Below, one piece after another: positions 37,317-44,122 of a DNA stretch of 64,000 nucleotides. Source of the DNA: JALORV01 sp044225415 (GTDB taxonomy: Bacteria > Pseudomonadota > Gammaproteobacteria > Burkholderiales > Burkholderiaceae_F); NCBI GenBank assembly GCA_044225415.1, contig JBGAIO010000002.1, forward strand, positions 1 to 64,000, given 5' to 3'. Each line of letters starts with the position of its first letter. The stretch's first letter is position 1. A program made the translations under genes and the position numbers. The notes below the pieces were generated by a model. The model made no database searches. It worked only from the letters and a program-made list of their open reading frames with translations, and had not been told where the DNA came from.

Positions 37317-38336
37317 CTACCGCGTCCCCGCCGGCGCCAGCGCCGCCTCCGGCACCTTGACCTGCGGATAGCGCTCGCGAAAGCGCTGCAGCTGTACATC
37401 GGCTTCCGCATGGCGACCGGACTGTCGCAGGCGGACGATGCGCGCGAGCCAGTCGTCGGCGCTGAGGCTCGACTCTTCGGTGTCGGGCAGCGCAGCCTCG
37501 GTGCGCGGCGCGGTTGCAGGCGCGCTGCGTGCGTCGAGGCGCGCGCGCTCCTGCGTCTGCTCTTCAGTTCTGCCCAAAGCCTTGTTCAGCGTGGAGAGGT
37601 CGCGCGAAAAGCCGCCCGTGGCGCCGGCCGCGTTTGACGATGCGGCGGGCGCGGGTGCCGGCGGAGGTGGAGCGGCCTGCTTCAGGCTGCGCTCTGCGGG
37701 TCTGTCGGCAAAAGGCGCTGGCGGTGTTGACGGCGGCGCCACGGGTGCGGCCGCCGGGTCGGCGGCCGGTGCTGCGATCGACGGTGCGGCGACCTGCCTT
37801 TCCGGTTCGGCGCGGCGTGGCGATGCAGGCGCAATCGGCGCGGCGTTCTCGCGCGCGCTGCGCGCCGCAGCGGTCGGTGTCGTGGGAGCCTGCACTGCTG
37901 GTGGTGCGACGGGCGCAGCCGCGGACGACGTCTCCGGTGCTGCGATCGGTGGCGTCACCGGCGTCGGCGCCGGCGCCGGCTCGGCCACCGGCGGCGCCGA
38001 TGATTCGGCCATCTTCTGCGCCTCGTCGACACGTGACGCCATCATCACCGCCACCGACGACAGCAGCACGGTGGCTGCGGCCGCCATCGGCCAACGCAGC
38101 GGGCTGCGCACCGGTGCGGGCCGCGCGGACGGCAGTGCGGCACCGGCATCGCGGGGCCGCGCGCCGACTTCGCGCGCCGCCGCCGCCAGGATGGCGGCGC
38201 GCGCCTGCGCCGACGGCCGCTCATCGAGCGCATCGTTCACTGCGCGATAACCGTCCGTCACGCGCTGCGAAACGCGTCGTTCGCCAGCGCTGCGCACATC
38301 GTCTTCGCGCCCGTCCCGATCATCGTGGCCGTTCAT
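37317..38336 (-). CDS. Membrane-anchored Pro/Ala-rich protein, putative anti-sigma factor
   Basis: 339 aa. A short cytoplasmic N-terminus, one transmembrane segment at about residues 83-100 (WPMAAAATVLLSSVAVMM), a long Pro/Ala-rich periplasmic region and a helical end (DDWLARIVRLRQSGRHAEAD) like a half TPR. Its start overlaps the stop of an ECF sigma gene, the classical place for an anti-sigma factor. No known anti-sigma domain such as a zinc-binding HxxxCxxC is present, so the role is inferred from position and topology. Confidence 0.6.
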   Translation of the reverse strand: MNGHDDRDGREDDVRSAGERRVSQRVTDGYRAVNDALDERPSAQARAAILAAAAREVGARPRDAGAALPSARPAPVRSPLRWPMAAAATVLLSSVAVMMASRVDEAQKMAESSAPPVAEPAPAPTPVTPPIAAPETSSAAAPVAPPAVQAPTTPTAAARSARENAAPIAPASPRRAEPERQVAAPSIAAPAADPAAAPVAPPSTPPAPFADRPAERSLKQAAPPPPAPAPAASSNAAGATGGFSRDLSTLNKALGRTEEQTQERARLDARSAPATAPRTEAALPDTEESSLSADDWLARIVRLRQSGRHAEADVQLQRFRERYPQVKVPEAALAPAGTR

Positions 38337-38977
38337 TGCCAGGCCTCCATCGCCATGCGCAGCTTGCCCATCGCGTAGCGCAGACGGCTCTTCACCGTCT
38401 CGTGCCCCGCCTGCGTCACCGCAGCGATCTCCTCCAGCGTCAGGCCGCCCTCGGCCTGCAGCAGGAAGGCTTCGCGCTGCAGCGGTGGCAGTGTTTCGAC
38501 CGCATCGACGAAGGCGCGTGCCCGGGCCCGCGACAGCGCCTGCACGTCCGGCCGATCCGACTCGGCACCCGGCACCTGCGCGAGCCAGTCCGGACCCTCC
38601 TCGTCCGCGTCGTCGTTGGCCGCGTCCGCCAGCAGCATCGCGCCATCGCGGCCGCGCCAGTGATCGACGAGCTTGCTGCGCGCCACCGTGTACAGCCACG
38701 TCGTGAATCGCGCGCGCGGTTCGAACTGCGCGGCGTGGCGGATGACGGCCATCCAGGTCTCCTGCAGCAGGTCGTCGGCGGTGGCTGGCGCGGCGCCCTG
38801 CCGCAGGAAGTAGCGATACACCGGCCGCTCGTGCCGCTCATACAGTTCGCCGAAGGCGCGCGCATCGCCGGCCGCATAGGCAGCCAGCAGATCCTCGTCG
38901 CTCAGCGCGGCAATCGATGGTGCAGGCAACGGCAAGTCCCGGTCGAAGACGCGCCGGCGCGAACTCTGCGACCGCAC
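38333..38977 (-). CDS. ECF-type RNA polymerase sigma factor
   Basis: About 200-214 aa. Region 2 is DLLAAYAAGDARAFGELYER then ETWMAVIRHAAQFEPRARFTTWLYTVARSKLVDHWR. Region 4 is LPPLQREAFLLQAEGGLTLEEIAAVTQAGHETVKSRLRYAM, a complete helix-turn-helix. The start is uncertain: GTG at 38977 (used), GTG at 39007 or TTG at 38935, none with a good ribosome site. The downstream gene overlaps by four bases and is probably its regulator. The gene on the other side, a secreted protein, is on the same strand and may be part of the unit. Confidence 0.85.
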   Translation of the reverse strand: MRSQSSRRRVFDRDLPLPAPSIAALSDEDLLAAYAAGDARAFGELYERHERPVYRYFLRQGAAPATADDLLQETWMAVIRHAAQFEPRARFTTWLYTVARSKLVDHWRGRDGAMLLADAANDDADEEGPDWLAQVPGAESDRPDVQALSRARARAFVDAVETLPPLQREAFLLQAEGGLTLEEIAAVTQAGHETVKSRLRYAMGKLRMAMEAWQ

Positions 38978-39021
38978 CGGCGCTGCGATTCTGCCTGCAC
39001 CCGACACCGCCTGCGCGCCGG

Positions 39022-39897
39022 TCAACGGCGCGGCGGATCCTGCACGAAGCCAACCACTCCGGGGAAGGGCTGCGGCTGCTGACGCGGCACGGGGATCACG
39101 CCCATCGCCACCAGGTTGTCGCGGCTGTCGTAGTGGATCGCGATGACCTCGTTCGGCGTGGACTGCGCGCGCTCGAAGCTCGTGTAGCTGGTCACCGAGC
39201 GCTCCGTGCGACCGTGACCGGTGCCGAGCTTCTCCGTGGGCATGGGCGCCTGCGCCAGGGCGCCGGATGCCCGGCTCTCCTCGCGGGCGACGCGATCGGC
39301 CCTTTCGTAACCGTCGGCGGCCTGCGCCGACGGCGCGGCGGCGCCCTGCGCTTCGTTCTTCATCGCGCGGTCGCGCTCGCTCACCACCGGCGGTGCGACC
39401 GGCGGCGGAGGCGGCACGTAGCGTTCGCGGAACACCGCCACGCCGATCACGCCGACGTTGTCCGGCCGGCCGGTGCGCGCGGCATACGAATCGGGCAGCG
39501 TCGTGAATTCGAAAGCCGCCACGCGCTGCAGGTCCTTGCGCCAGCCGGTGATGCGCGCGTACTGCCCGTTCGTGAGGACGTAGCCCGCCTGGTCGGTGGC
39601 GGCCGTCTCGCCGCTGACGACGTTGACGCCGTCGACCGACAGCACCGCGAGCGCACGGCCGCCGGCACGATTGGTGAGCGACACCGCGTAGCGCGCGCCG
39701 GGCTTGCCGGGCACGTACCAGCGGCCCTGGTGCCAGTAGACCGGCAACGTCTCGCCGCTGTCGCGGTCGAGCACCTGCACGTCGAACAGTGCGCCGACAG
39801 CCTGCACCGGTGCCGCAGCACCGAACAGGCCGGCAATCAGGGCTGCCGCGGCGGCGGCGCGAACACAACGCGAGAACCTGGCGGGAGCAGTCATCAT
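39022..39897 (-). CDS. Secreted protein of unknown function, linked to ECF sigma
   Basis: 291 aa starting at the first of two ATGs, with GGAGG about four bases upstream. A signal peptide (AAAAALIAGLFGAAAPVQA) is followed by a beta-rich domain (FDVQVLDRDSGETLPVYWHQ, GARYAVSLTNRAGGRALAVL, GVNVVSGETAATDQAGYVLT, DNVGVIGVAVFRERY). The rest is Pro- and Ala-rich with low complexity and ends with AIHYDSRDNLVAMGVIP. I recognise it as a conserved proteobacterial family of unnamed function that often lies beside such sigma factors. It is probably periplasmic. Confidence 0.72.
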   Translation of the reverse strand: MMTAPARFSRCVRAAAAAALIAGLFGAAAPVQAVGALFDVQVLDRDSGETLPVYWHQGRWYVPGKPGARYAVSLTNRAGGRALAVLSVDGVNVVSGETAATDQAGYVLTNGQYARITGWRKDLQRVAAFEFTTLPDSYAARTGRPDNVGVIGVAVFRERYVPPPPPVAPPVVSERDRAMKNEAQGAAAPSAQAADGYERADRVAREESRASGALAQAPMPTEKLGTGHGRTERSVTSYTSFERAQSTPNEVIAIHYDSRDNLVAMGVIPVPRQQPQPFPGVVGFVQDPPRR

Positions 39898-39987
39898 GGA
39901 CCTCCATCGGTACGGGTGGGCGATGCGCTTGAAACGCGGCTTCGTGGACAATGGGGTCAACGCGACCCCCACTTTCTGCCGTACCCG

Positions 39988-40812
39988 ATGAACGACACCT
40001 CGACCCCGGCCCTGGATGCCCCGGCCGCCCACCTGACGCGGCTGCTGCGCAGTCACCGCTCGATCCGCGCCTTCCTGCCGACGCCGATCGACCCCGCCGT
40101 GATCACCGAGGTCTGCGACGACGCGGTGGCCGGCGGTTCGTCGTCCGGCAACCTGAACAGCGTGTCGATCGTGCTGACACGCGACGCCGAGCGGCGTCAC
40201 CGCTTGTGGGAACTGCACGGCCGGCAGGACATGGTGCTGCAGGCGCCGCTGGTGATGACCTTCTGCGCCGACTGGCACCGCACCCGCCAGTGGCTGAGCC
40301 AGCGCGGTGCGCGCGACAACTTCGCCAACTTCCTCGGCTATCACGTCGCGGCCTACGACGCGATGATCGTCGCGCAGAACGTGTGCCTCGGCTTCGAGGC
40401 GCGCGGCATCGGCATCTGCTACATGGGTACCACGCTGTATGCGCTGCCGCAGCTCGTCGAGTTCCTGCGGTTGCCCGGGACCGTGGTTCCGGTCACGTCG
40501 ATCGTCGCGGGCTGGCCGGCCGAGAACCCGGGCAAGCGCGACCGGCTGCCGATCGGCGCGTTCATCCACGACGAGGTCTACGACGATCCGTCGCCGGACC
40601 GCATCGACGCGATCTACGAGCAGCGCGAAGTGCGCGGCTGGCAGCGCTACATGTCGATGCCCGAGCTGAGGGCGAAGATCGAGGCCGAGGGCATCACGTC
40701 GCTCGCGCAGTTCTATACCAGCCGCATCAAGTACGACCCCGACTACTTCGGGCCGAAGTCCGAGGAGATCCGCGCGCTGCTCGTGCAGCAGGGCTTCCTG
40801 CCGCGCGACTGA
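39988..40812 (+). CDS. NADPH-dependent nitroreductase/oxidoreductase (NfsA/FRP-like)
   Basis: 274 aa. The family is a flavin (FMN) enzyme reducing nitro compounds or flavins with NAD(P)H. HLTRLLRSHRSIRAFLPTPI, GGSSSGNLNSVSIVLT, YDAMIVAQNVCLGFEARGIGICYMG and SIVAGWPAENP give the nitroreductase fold. It is co-directional and 7 bp from a DUF1857 gene. It is divergent from the sigma-associated secreted protein. Confidence 0.87.
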   Translation: MNDTSTPALDAPAAHLTRLLRSHRSIRAFLPTPIDPAVITEVCDDAVAGGSSSGNLNSVSIVLTRDAERRHRLWELHGRQDMVLQAPLVMTFCADWHRTRQWLSQRGARDNFANFLGYHVAAYDAMIVAQNVCLGFEARGIGICYMGTTLYALPQLVEFLRLPGTVVPVTSIVAGWPAENPGKRDRLPIGAFIHDEVYDDPSPDRIDAIYEQREVRGWQRYMSMPELRAKIEAEGITSLAQFYTSRIKYDPDYFGPKSEEIRALLVQQGFLPRD

Positions 40813-40819
40813 AGGCCCG

Positions 40820-41305
40820 ATGCGTTTCGAACACCTCGTCCAGGTCAACGACCCGTTGATGCCGTTGCTGACGGAGGTGACGCGCTCACAGCTGTGGCGC
40901 GGGCTCGTGCTGCGCGCGGAAGACCCGGGCCAGTTCGTCGGCGGACTGGTGAGCGCGACCATCGTCGCGCGCCGCCAGGACGGCGAGGCCACCGAGCTCG
41001 ACCGCGTGCTCGATTTCGGCAGCTTTCGCGTTCATGACCACGTGCGCCTCGTGCCGCTCGCGCGCAGCGAGATCCGCACGGCCGCGGGCGCGACCTGGCC
41101 GGCCAGCCGCATGACCATCGGCATCGAGGAGCCCGAAGCGGACGCGCTGTTCCTGCGCTTCGTCTACGAGGCGGAGTCCGAGATCGTCGGCCAGGACGGG
41201 CTCGACGAGATGACGGTCGCGCTGCGCCAGCAGGCTTATGAAGGCGCGGACCTCGACACGGTGGTGCGCATCCGCGCGCTGGCGGAGTCGGGCAGGCTCG
41301 GCTGA
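40820..41305 (+). CDS. DUF1857 (SRPBCC/START-like) family protein
   Basis: 161 aa. MRFEHLVQVNDPLMPLLTEV, LWRGLVLRAEDPGQFVGG and RTAAGATWPASRMTIGIEEP fit the DUF1857/AtaL-like subfamily of the SRPBCC fold, which has a deep hydrophobic ligand pocket. The ligand is unknown. It is encoded 7 bp after the nitroreductase, so a shared role on the same aromatic substrate is imaginable but unproven. Confidence 0.85.
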   Translation: MRFEHLVQVNDPLMPLLTEVTRSQLWRGLVLRAEDPGQFVGGLVSATIVARRQDGEATELDRVLDFGSFRVHDHVRLVPLARSEIRTAAGATWPASRMTIGIEEPEADALFLRFVYEAESEIVGQDGLDEMTVALRQQAYEGADLDTVVRIRALAESGRLG

Positions 41306-41321
41306 GGCGGGCGACCGCCGG

Positions 41322-42461
41322 CTACTCCGGCAGGCAGACCCGTCCTTCGAACAGCCGCCGCGCAGTGCGGAAGAAGCTGCCCGCCTGCGCATACCAGCCG
41401 TCGCGGTCCTTGCGCACGTCGGCGTTGACGGCCAGCACGCCCGACGGCATGCCCAGCCGCAACGGCCCCGGCCGGGTCTGCCGCTGCACGCGATTGACCA
41501 GCGAATCGGGCAGGCTGGCGGCCACGGCGATGCACAGCGACGCGGTCAGCGGCAGCGCACGATGCGGCTGGTTGCTGGAGATCATGCGCACCTGCATGTC
41601 GGCCGCATCGGCCTCGAGCGATTCGCCGGCCAGCGTGGTCCATGCGGCGGGCGTCGACACGATGCCGATCGACGGGGTGCCGGCCTTGGCGCGCGCGGTG
41701 GCCGCGTCCGGCGCAATGCGCATCGCGACCGAGGCCTGCGCGCGGATCGCCAGCAGCGCCTCCATGATGCGGGCATCGCGCTCGAGCTGCTCGGGCGATT
41801 CGATGCCGGTGAGCCCGAGGCTCTCGGCGCGCACGAAAGCACAGGCGTTGCCCGCGTCGACCATCGACACGTCGATGCGCCCGACGCCCGGCACGTCGAG
41901 TTCCTCGATCACGTCGCCGGTCGGCAGCAGCTTGCCCGTGATCGCGCCGCCGGGTTCGAGGAACTCGAGCTTGATCGGTGCGCCGGTGCCGCCGACGCCG
42001 GGAATGGCGAAGTCGCCGTTCTGCAGCGCGCGTCCGTCGCGCACCTCGAAGGTCGAGTGGATGATCTTGCGCGTGTTGGTGTTGTGGATGCGCACCGTCA
42101 CGCGCCCGTCGGCGGCCTTGATCAGGCCTTCATCGACCGCGAACGGGCCGATGGCCGAACTCATGTTGCCGCAGTTGCCGTTCATGTCGACGCGCGCTTC
42201 GCGCACGGAGACCTGCGCGAAGGTGTAGTCGATGTCGGCATCGGCGCGCGACGGCCGGCCGACGACGCAGACCTTCGACAGCGACGACAGGCCGCCGCCC
42301 AGTCCATTGAGCTGCCGGCCGTTGGGATCGGGCGATCCCATCGCGGCACAGAAGATGGCGTCCCAGCGGGCCGGGTCGCCGGGCAGGTCATCGGCCTTGA
42401 ACAGCAGTCCCTTGCTGGTTCCGCCGCGCATGAATACGGCGGGTATGGATCGCGAGCGCAT
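41322..42461 (-). CDS. PrpF-like 2-methylaconitate/4-oxalomesaconate isomerase family protein
   Basis: 379 aa. The diaminopimelate-epimerase-type fold appears in two halves. MRSRSIPAVFMRGGTSKGLLFK, VDMNGNCGNMSSAIGPFAVD (with the family Cys) and VDAGNACAFVRAESLGLTG are the diagnostic stretches, and the segment SIGIVSTPAAW is also present. PrpF isomerises methylaconitate in propionate degradation, but no prpB, prpC or acnD is here, so a related tautomerase of aromatic catabolism is equally possible. Start ATG at 42461, divergent from queC by 80 bp. Confidence 0.85.
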   Translation of the reverse strand: MRSRSIPAVFMRGGTSKGLLFKADDLPGDPARWDAIFCAAMGSPDPNGRQLNGLGGGLSSLSKVCVVGRPSRADADIDYTFAQVSVREARVDMNGNCGNMSSAIGPFAVDEGLIKAADGRVTVRIHNTNTRKIIHSTFEVRDGRALQNGDFAIPGVGGTGAPIKLEFLEPGGAITGKLLPTGDVIEELDVPGVGRIDVSMVDAGNACAFVRAESLGLTGIESPEQLERDARIMEALLAIRAQASVAMRIAPDAATARAKAGTPSIGIVSTPAAWTTLAGESLEADAADMQVRMISSNQPHRALPLTASLCIAVAASLPDSLVNRVQRQTRPGPLRLGMPSGVLAVNADVRKDRDGWYAQAGSFFRTARRLFEGRVCLPE

Positions 42462-42541
42462 GGCGCGAGTATGCCGAAATCGGCGCGCGGCGCCTTGAGG
42501 CCTGTCCGTGGCTTCGCGCCGCGCGCCTCTACACTGCGCCG

Positions 42542-43255
42542 ATGCACGATCGCGCACTGGTACTGTTTTCCGGCGGGCAGGACTCCACCACCTGCCTCGC
42601 GTGGGCGCTTGCGCGCTACGCGCACGTCGAGACGGTGGGATTCGACTACGGGCAGCGGCATGCGGTGGAACTTGCGGTGCGGCCGGGCGTGCTGGCCGAA
42701 TTGCGCCAGCGCTTTCCCGCGTGGGGCGAGCGACTGGGCGAGGATCACCTCGTGACGATGAAGGAGCTCGCGCAGCTGTCCGACACGTCGCTCACCGCGT
42801 CGGCGGAGATCCGCATGGGCGCGAAGGGCCTGCCGAACACCTTCGTGCCGGGCCGCAACCTGCTGTTCTTCACCTACGCCGCCGCGATCGCGTACCGCCG
42901 CGACATTCCGGTGCTGGTGGGCGGCATGTGCGAGACCGATTACTCAGGCTATCCGGATTGCCGCGACGACACGCTGAAGGCGATGCAGATCGCGCTCAGC
43001 CTGGGAATGGATCAGCGATTCACGGTCGAAACGCCCCTGATGTGGCTCAGCAAGGCGCAGACGTGGCAGATGGCGCAGGAACTGGGCGGCGAGGCGCTGG
43101 TGGAACTGATCCGGGCACGGACCCATACGTGCTACCTCGGTGACCGGGACACGGTGCACGACTGGGGCGTCGGGTGCGGCACCTGCCCGGCGTGCGAGTT
43201 GCGGGCCGGGGGTTGGAACGGCTGGCACTCGGCGCAGGCCGCGCCGGGCCGCTGA
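42542..43255 (+). CDS. queC: 7-cyano-7-deazaguanine synthase
   Basis: 237 aa. QueC makes preQ0 from 7-carboxy-7-deazaguanine with ATP and ammonia. The PP-loop SGGQDSTTCL near the N-terminus, FDYGQRHAVEL, FVPGRNLLFFTYAAA and GGMCETDYSGYPDCR are conserved. The zinc-binding cysteines lie in CYLGDRD and GVGCGTCPACELR. Other queuosine genes (queD, queE) are not in the window. It converges with the precursor-peptide genes that begin 124 bp further on; I see no evidence that it acts on them. Confidence 0.95.
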   Translation: MHDRALVLFSGGQDSTTCLAWALARYAHVETVGFDYGQRHAVELAVRPGVLAELRQRFPAWGERLGEDHLVTMKELAQLSDTSLTASAEIRMGAKGLPNTFVPGRNLLFFTYAAAIAYRRDIPVLVGGMCETDYSGYPDCRDDTLKAMQIALSLGMDQRFTVETPLMWLSKAQTWQMAQELGGEALVELIRARTHTCYLGDRDTVHDWGVGCGTCPACELRAGGWNGWHSAQAAPGR

Positions 43256-43379
43256 TCCTGCCCTCCCTGGAGGGGAGAAGTCCGTCCGCCGCTCGGGCGG
43301 GCTGCCTGTTACGCCCTGCCCATGACGAGCACGTCGCGATCGACGGCTCGCAATACCGGCCGAGAGGCCGGGGTGTGCT

Positions 43380-43499
43380 TCAGACGAGCACGAAGGCGGC
43401 GCCGCCGCCAACCTGGCCGAGCTCTTCCGCGGTGATCTCGATGATTTCCGCAACCGTCAGTTCGGTGGTCTCAACGCTGTCGATCAGTTCGATTTGCAT
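43380..43499 (-). CDS. Double-glycine leader peptide, copy 1 (39 aa)
   Basis: 39 codons: an acidic leader (MQIELIDSVETTELTVAEII, then EITAEELGQVGG) and a hydrophobic tail GAAFVLV directly before TGA. The leader fits the class cleaved by C39 peptidases after GG, with hydrophobic residues at -4 (Leu region) and upstream (ELxxV). It is the most distant of four tandem genes and differs from copies 2 and 3 at a few leader residues (DS for ET, V for A, Q for H). The ribosome site is weak (GGACGGATGCC). Confidence 0.75.
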   Translation of the reverse strand: MQIELIDSVETTELTVAEIIEITAEELGQVGGGAAFVLV

Positions 43500-43544
43500 G
43501 GCATCCGTCCGCAGTTCGATGTAGTTGTTGGTATGAGGTATCGA

Positions 43545-43664
43545 CTAGACCAGAACGAAGGCAGCGCCGCCGCCGACGTGGCCGAGCTCTTCCGCAGTGA
43601 TCTCGATGATTTCCGCAGCGGTCAGTTCAGTGGTTTCAACGGTTTCGATCAGTTCGATTTGCAT
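43545..43664 (-). CDS. Double-glycine leader peptide, copy 2 (39 aa)
   Basis: 39 codons ending in TAG. The leader is MQIELIETVETTELTAAEII, EITAEELGHVGG; the tail is GAAFVLV. The protein is identical to copy 3, although five nucleotides differ, so selection acts on the peptide. The 45-bp gap to gene 1 repeats the gap to gene 3. The N-terminal part (residues 1-20) is helix-forming and acidic (six Glu). Confidence 0.78.
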   Translation of the reverse strand: MQIELIETVETTELTAAEIIEITAEELGHVGGGAAFVLV

Positions 43665-43709
43665 GGCATCCGTCCGCAGTTCGATGTAGTTGTTGGTATG
43701 AGGTACCGA

Positions 43710-43829
43710 CTAGACCAGCACGAAGGCAGCGCCGCCGCCGACGTGGCCAAGCTCTTCCGCGGTGATCTCGATGATTTCCGCAGCGGTCAGTTCGGTGGTT
43801 TCAACAGTTTCGATCAGTTCGATTTGCAT
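43710..43829 (-). CDS. Double-glycine leader peptide, copy 3 (39 aa)
   Basis: Same protein as copy 2, ending in TAG. The ribosome site is better than for copies 1 and 2 (GCGGAGAAAGCGTC before ATG, GGAG nine bases upstream). It is the second gene transcribed from the divergent promoter region. As in the others, only seven residues follow the GG pair. Confidence 0.8.
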   Translation of the reverse strand: MQIELIETVETTELTAAEIIEITAEELGHVGGGAAFVLV

Positions 43830-43873
43830 GACGCTTTCTCCGCAGATTTGATTGATGTTCTTCGATTGAATGA

Positions 43874-43999
43874 CTAGACCAGCACGAAGGCGGCGCCGCC
43901 GCCAACCTGCCCGAGTTCCTGAACCGTGATCTCGATGAGTTCCGCGTCGGCCGTTGCCTTGACTTCGCTGCCGGCGTCCAGTGTGATGACTGCGTCCAT
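43874..43999 (-). CDS. Double-glycine leader peptide, copy 4 (41 aa, diverged leader)
   Basis: 41 codons: MDAVITLDAGSEVKATADAE, LIEITVQELGQVGG and the tail GAAFVLV, then TAG. The first half of the leader is unlike copies 1-3, but the segment from EIT through ELGxVGG and the heptapeptide are kept. It has the best ribosome site (GCGGAGGAAACC before ATG) and is first in the transcript. Conservation of the C-terminal part against drift in the leader shows which part matters. Confidence 0.82.
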   Translation of the reverse strand: MDAVITLDAGSEVKATADAELIEITVQELGQVGGGAAFVLV

Positions 44000-44122
44000 G
44001 GTTTCCTCCGCTATATGACTGTTGTTGGTTGAGTGACTATCAGCACTTGGCTGTTCGGTAGACTATTGACCCCGTTGGCATCATGCAACTACGTTTTTGC
44101 GCGAGTACCCGCCAGATACCCC
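44000..44122. promoter_or_regulatory. Divergent control region between precursor genes and TPR gene
   Basis: This 123-bp gap is clearly less GC-rich than the flanks and must carry both promoters. On the plus strand TTGACC (44066-44071) and TACGTT (44090-44095) are 18 bp apart and resemble a sigma-70 promoter. On the minus strand TTGCAT is 17 bp from TAGTCT. Both are weak matches. An operator for the adjacent regulator candidate would be expected here, but none was identified. Confidence 0.35.

Larger units (their letters stand above)
43380..43829 (-). repeat. 165-bp tandem repeat containing precursor genes 1-3
   Basis: ATG-to-ATG distances are exactly 165 bp (43499, 43664, 43829). Each unit is a 120-bp gene and a 45-bp spacer; the two spacers are almost identical. 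Copies 2 and 3 differ at five positions in the gene, all synonymous (GTT/GTG, CTC/CTT, ACT/ACC twice, ACC/ACT). Gene 4 is outside the repeat and more diverged. Confidence 0.9.

Noticed and set aside
43380..43829. Possible CRISPR array
   Set aside because: The repeat unit is 165 bp, coding, and has no short repeat with variable spacers; no cas genes are present.
43494..43877. 127-codon plus-strand ORF with internal repeats over the peptide genes
   Set aside because: It is antisense to the mini-genes, has no ribosome site, and the silent differences between copies 2 and 3 change its residues. Coding is on the minus strand.
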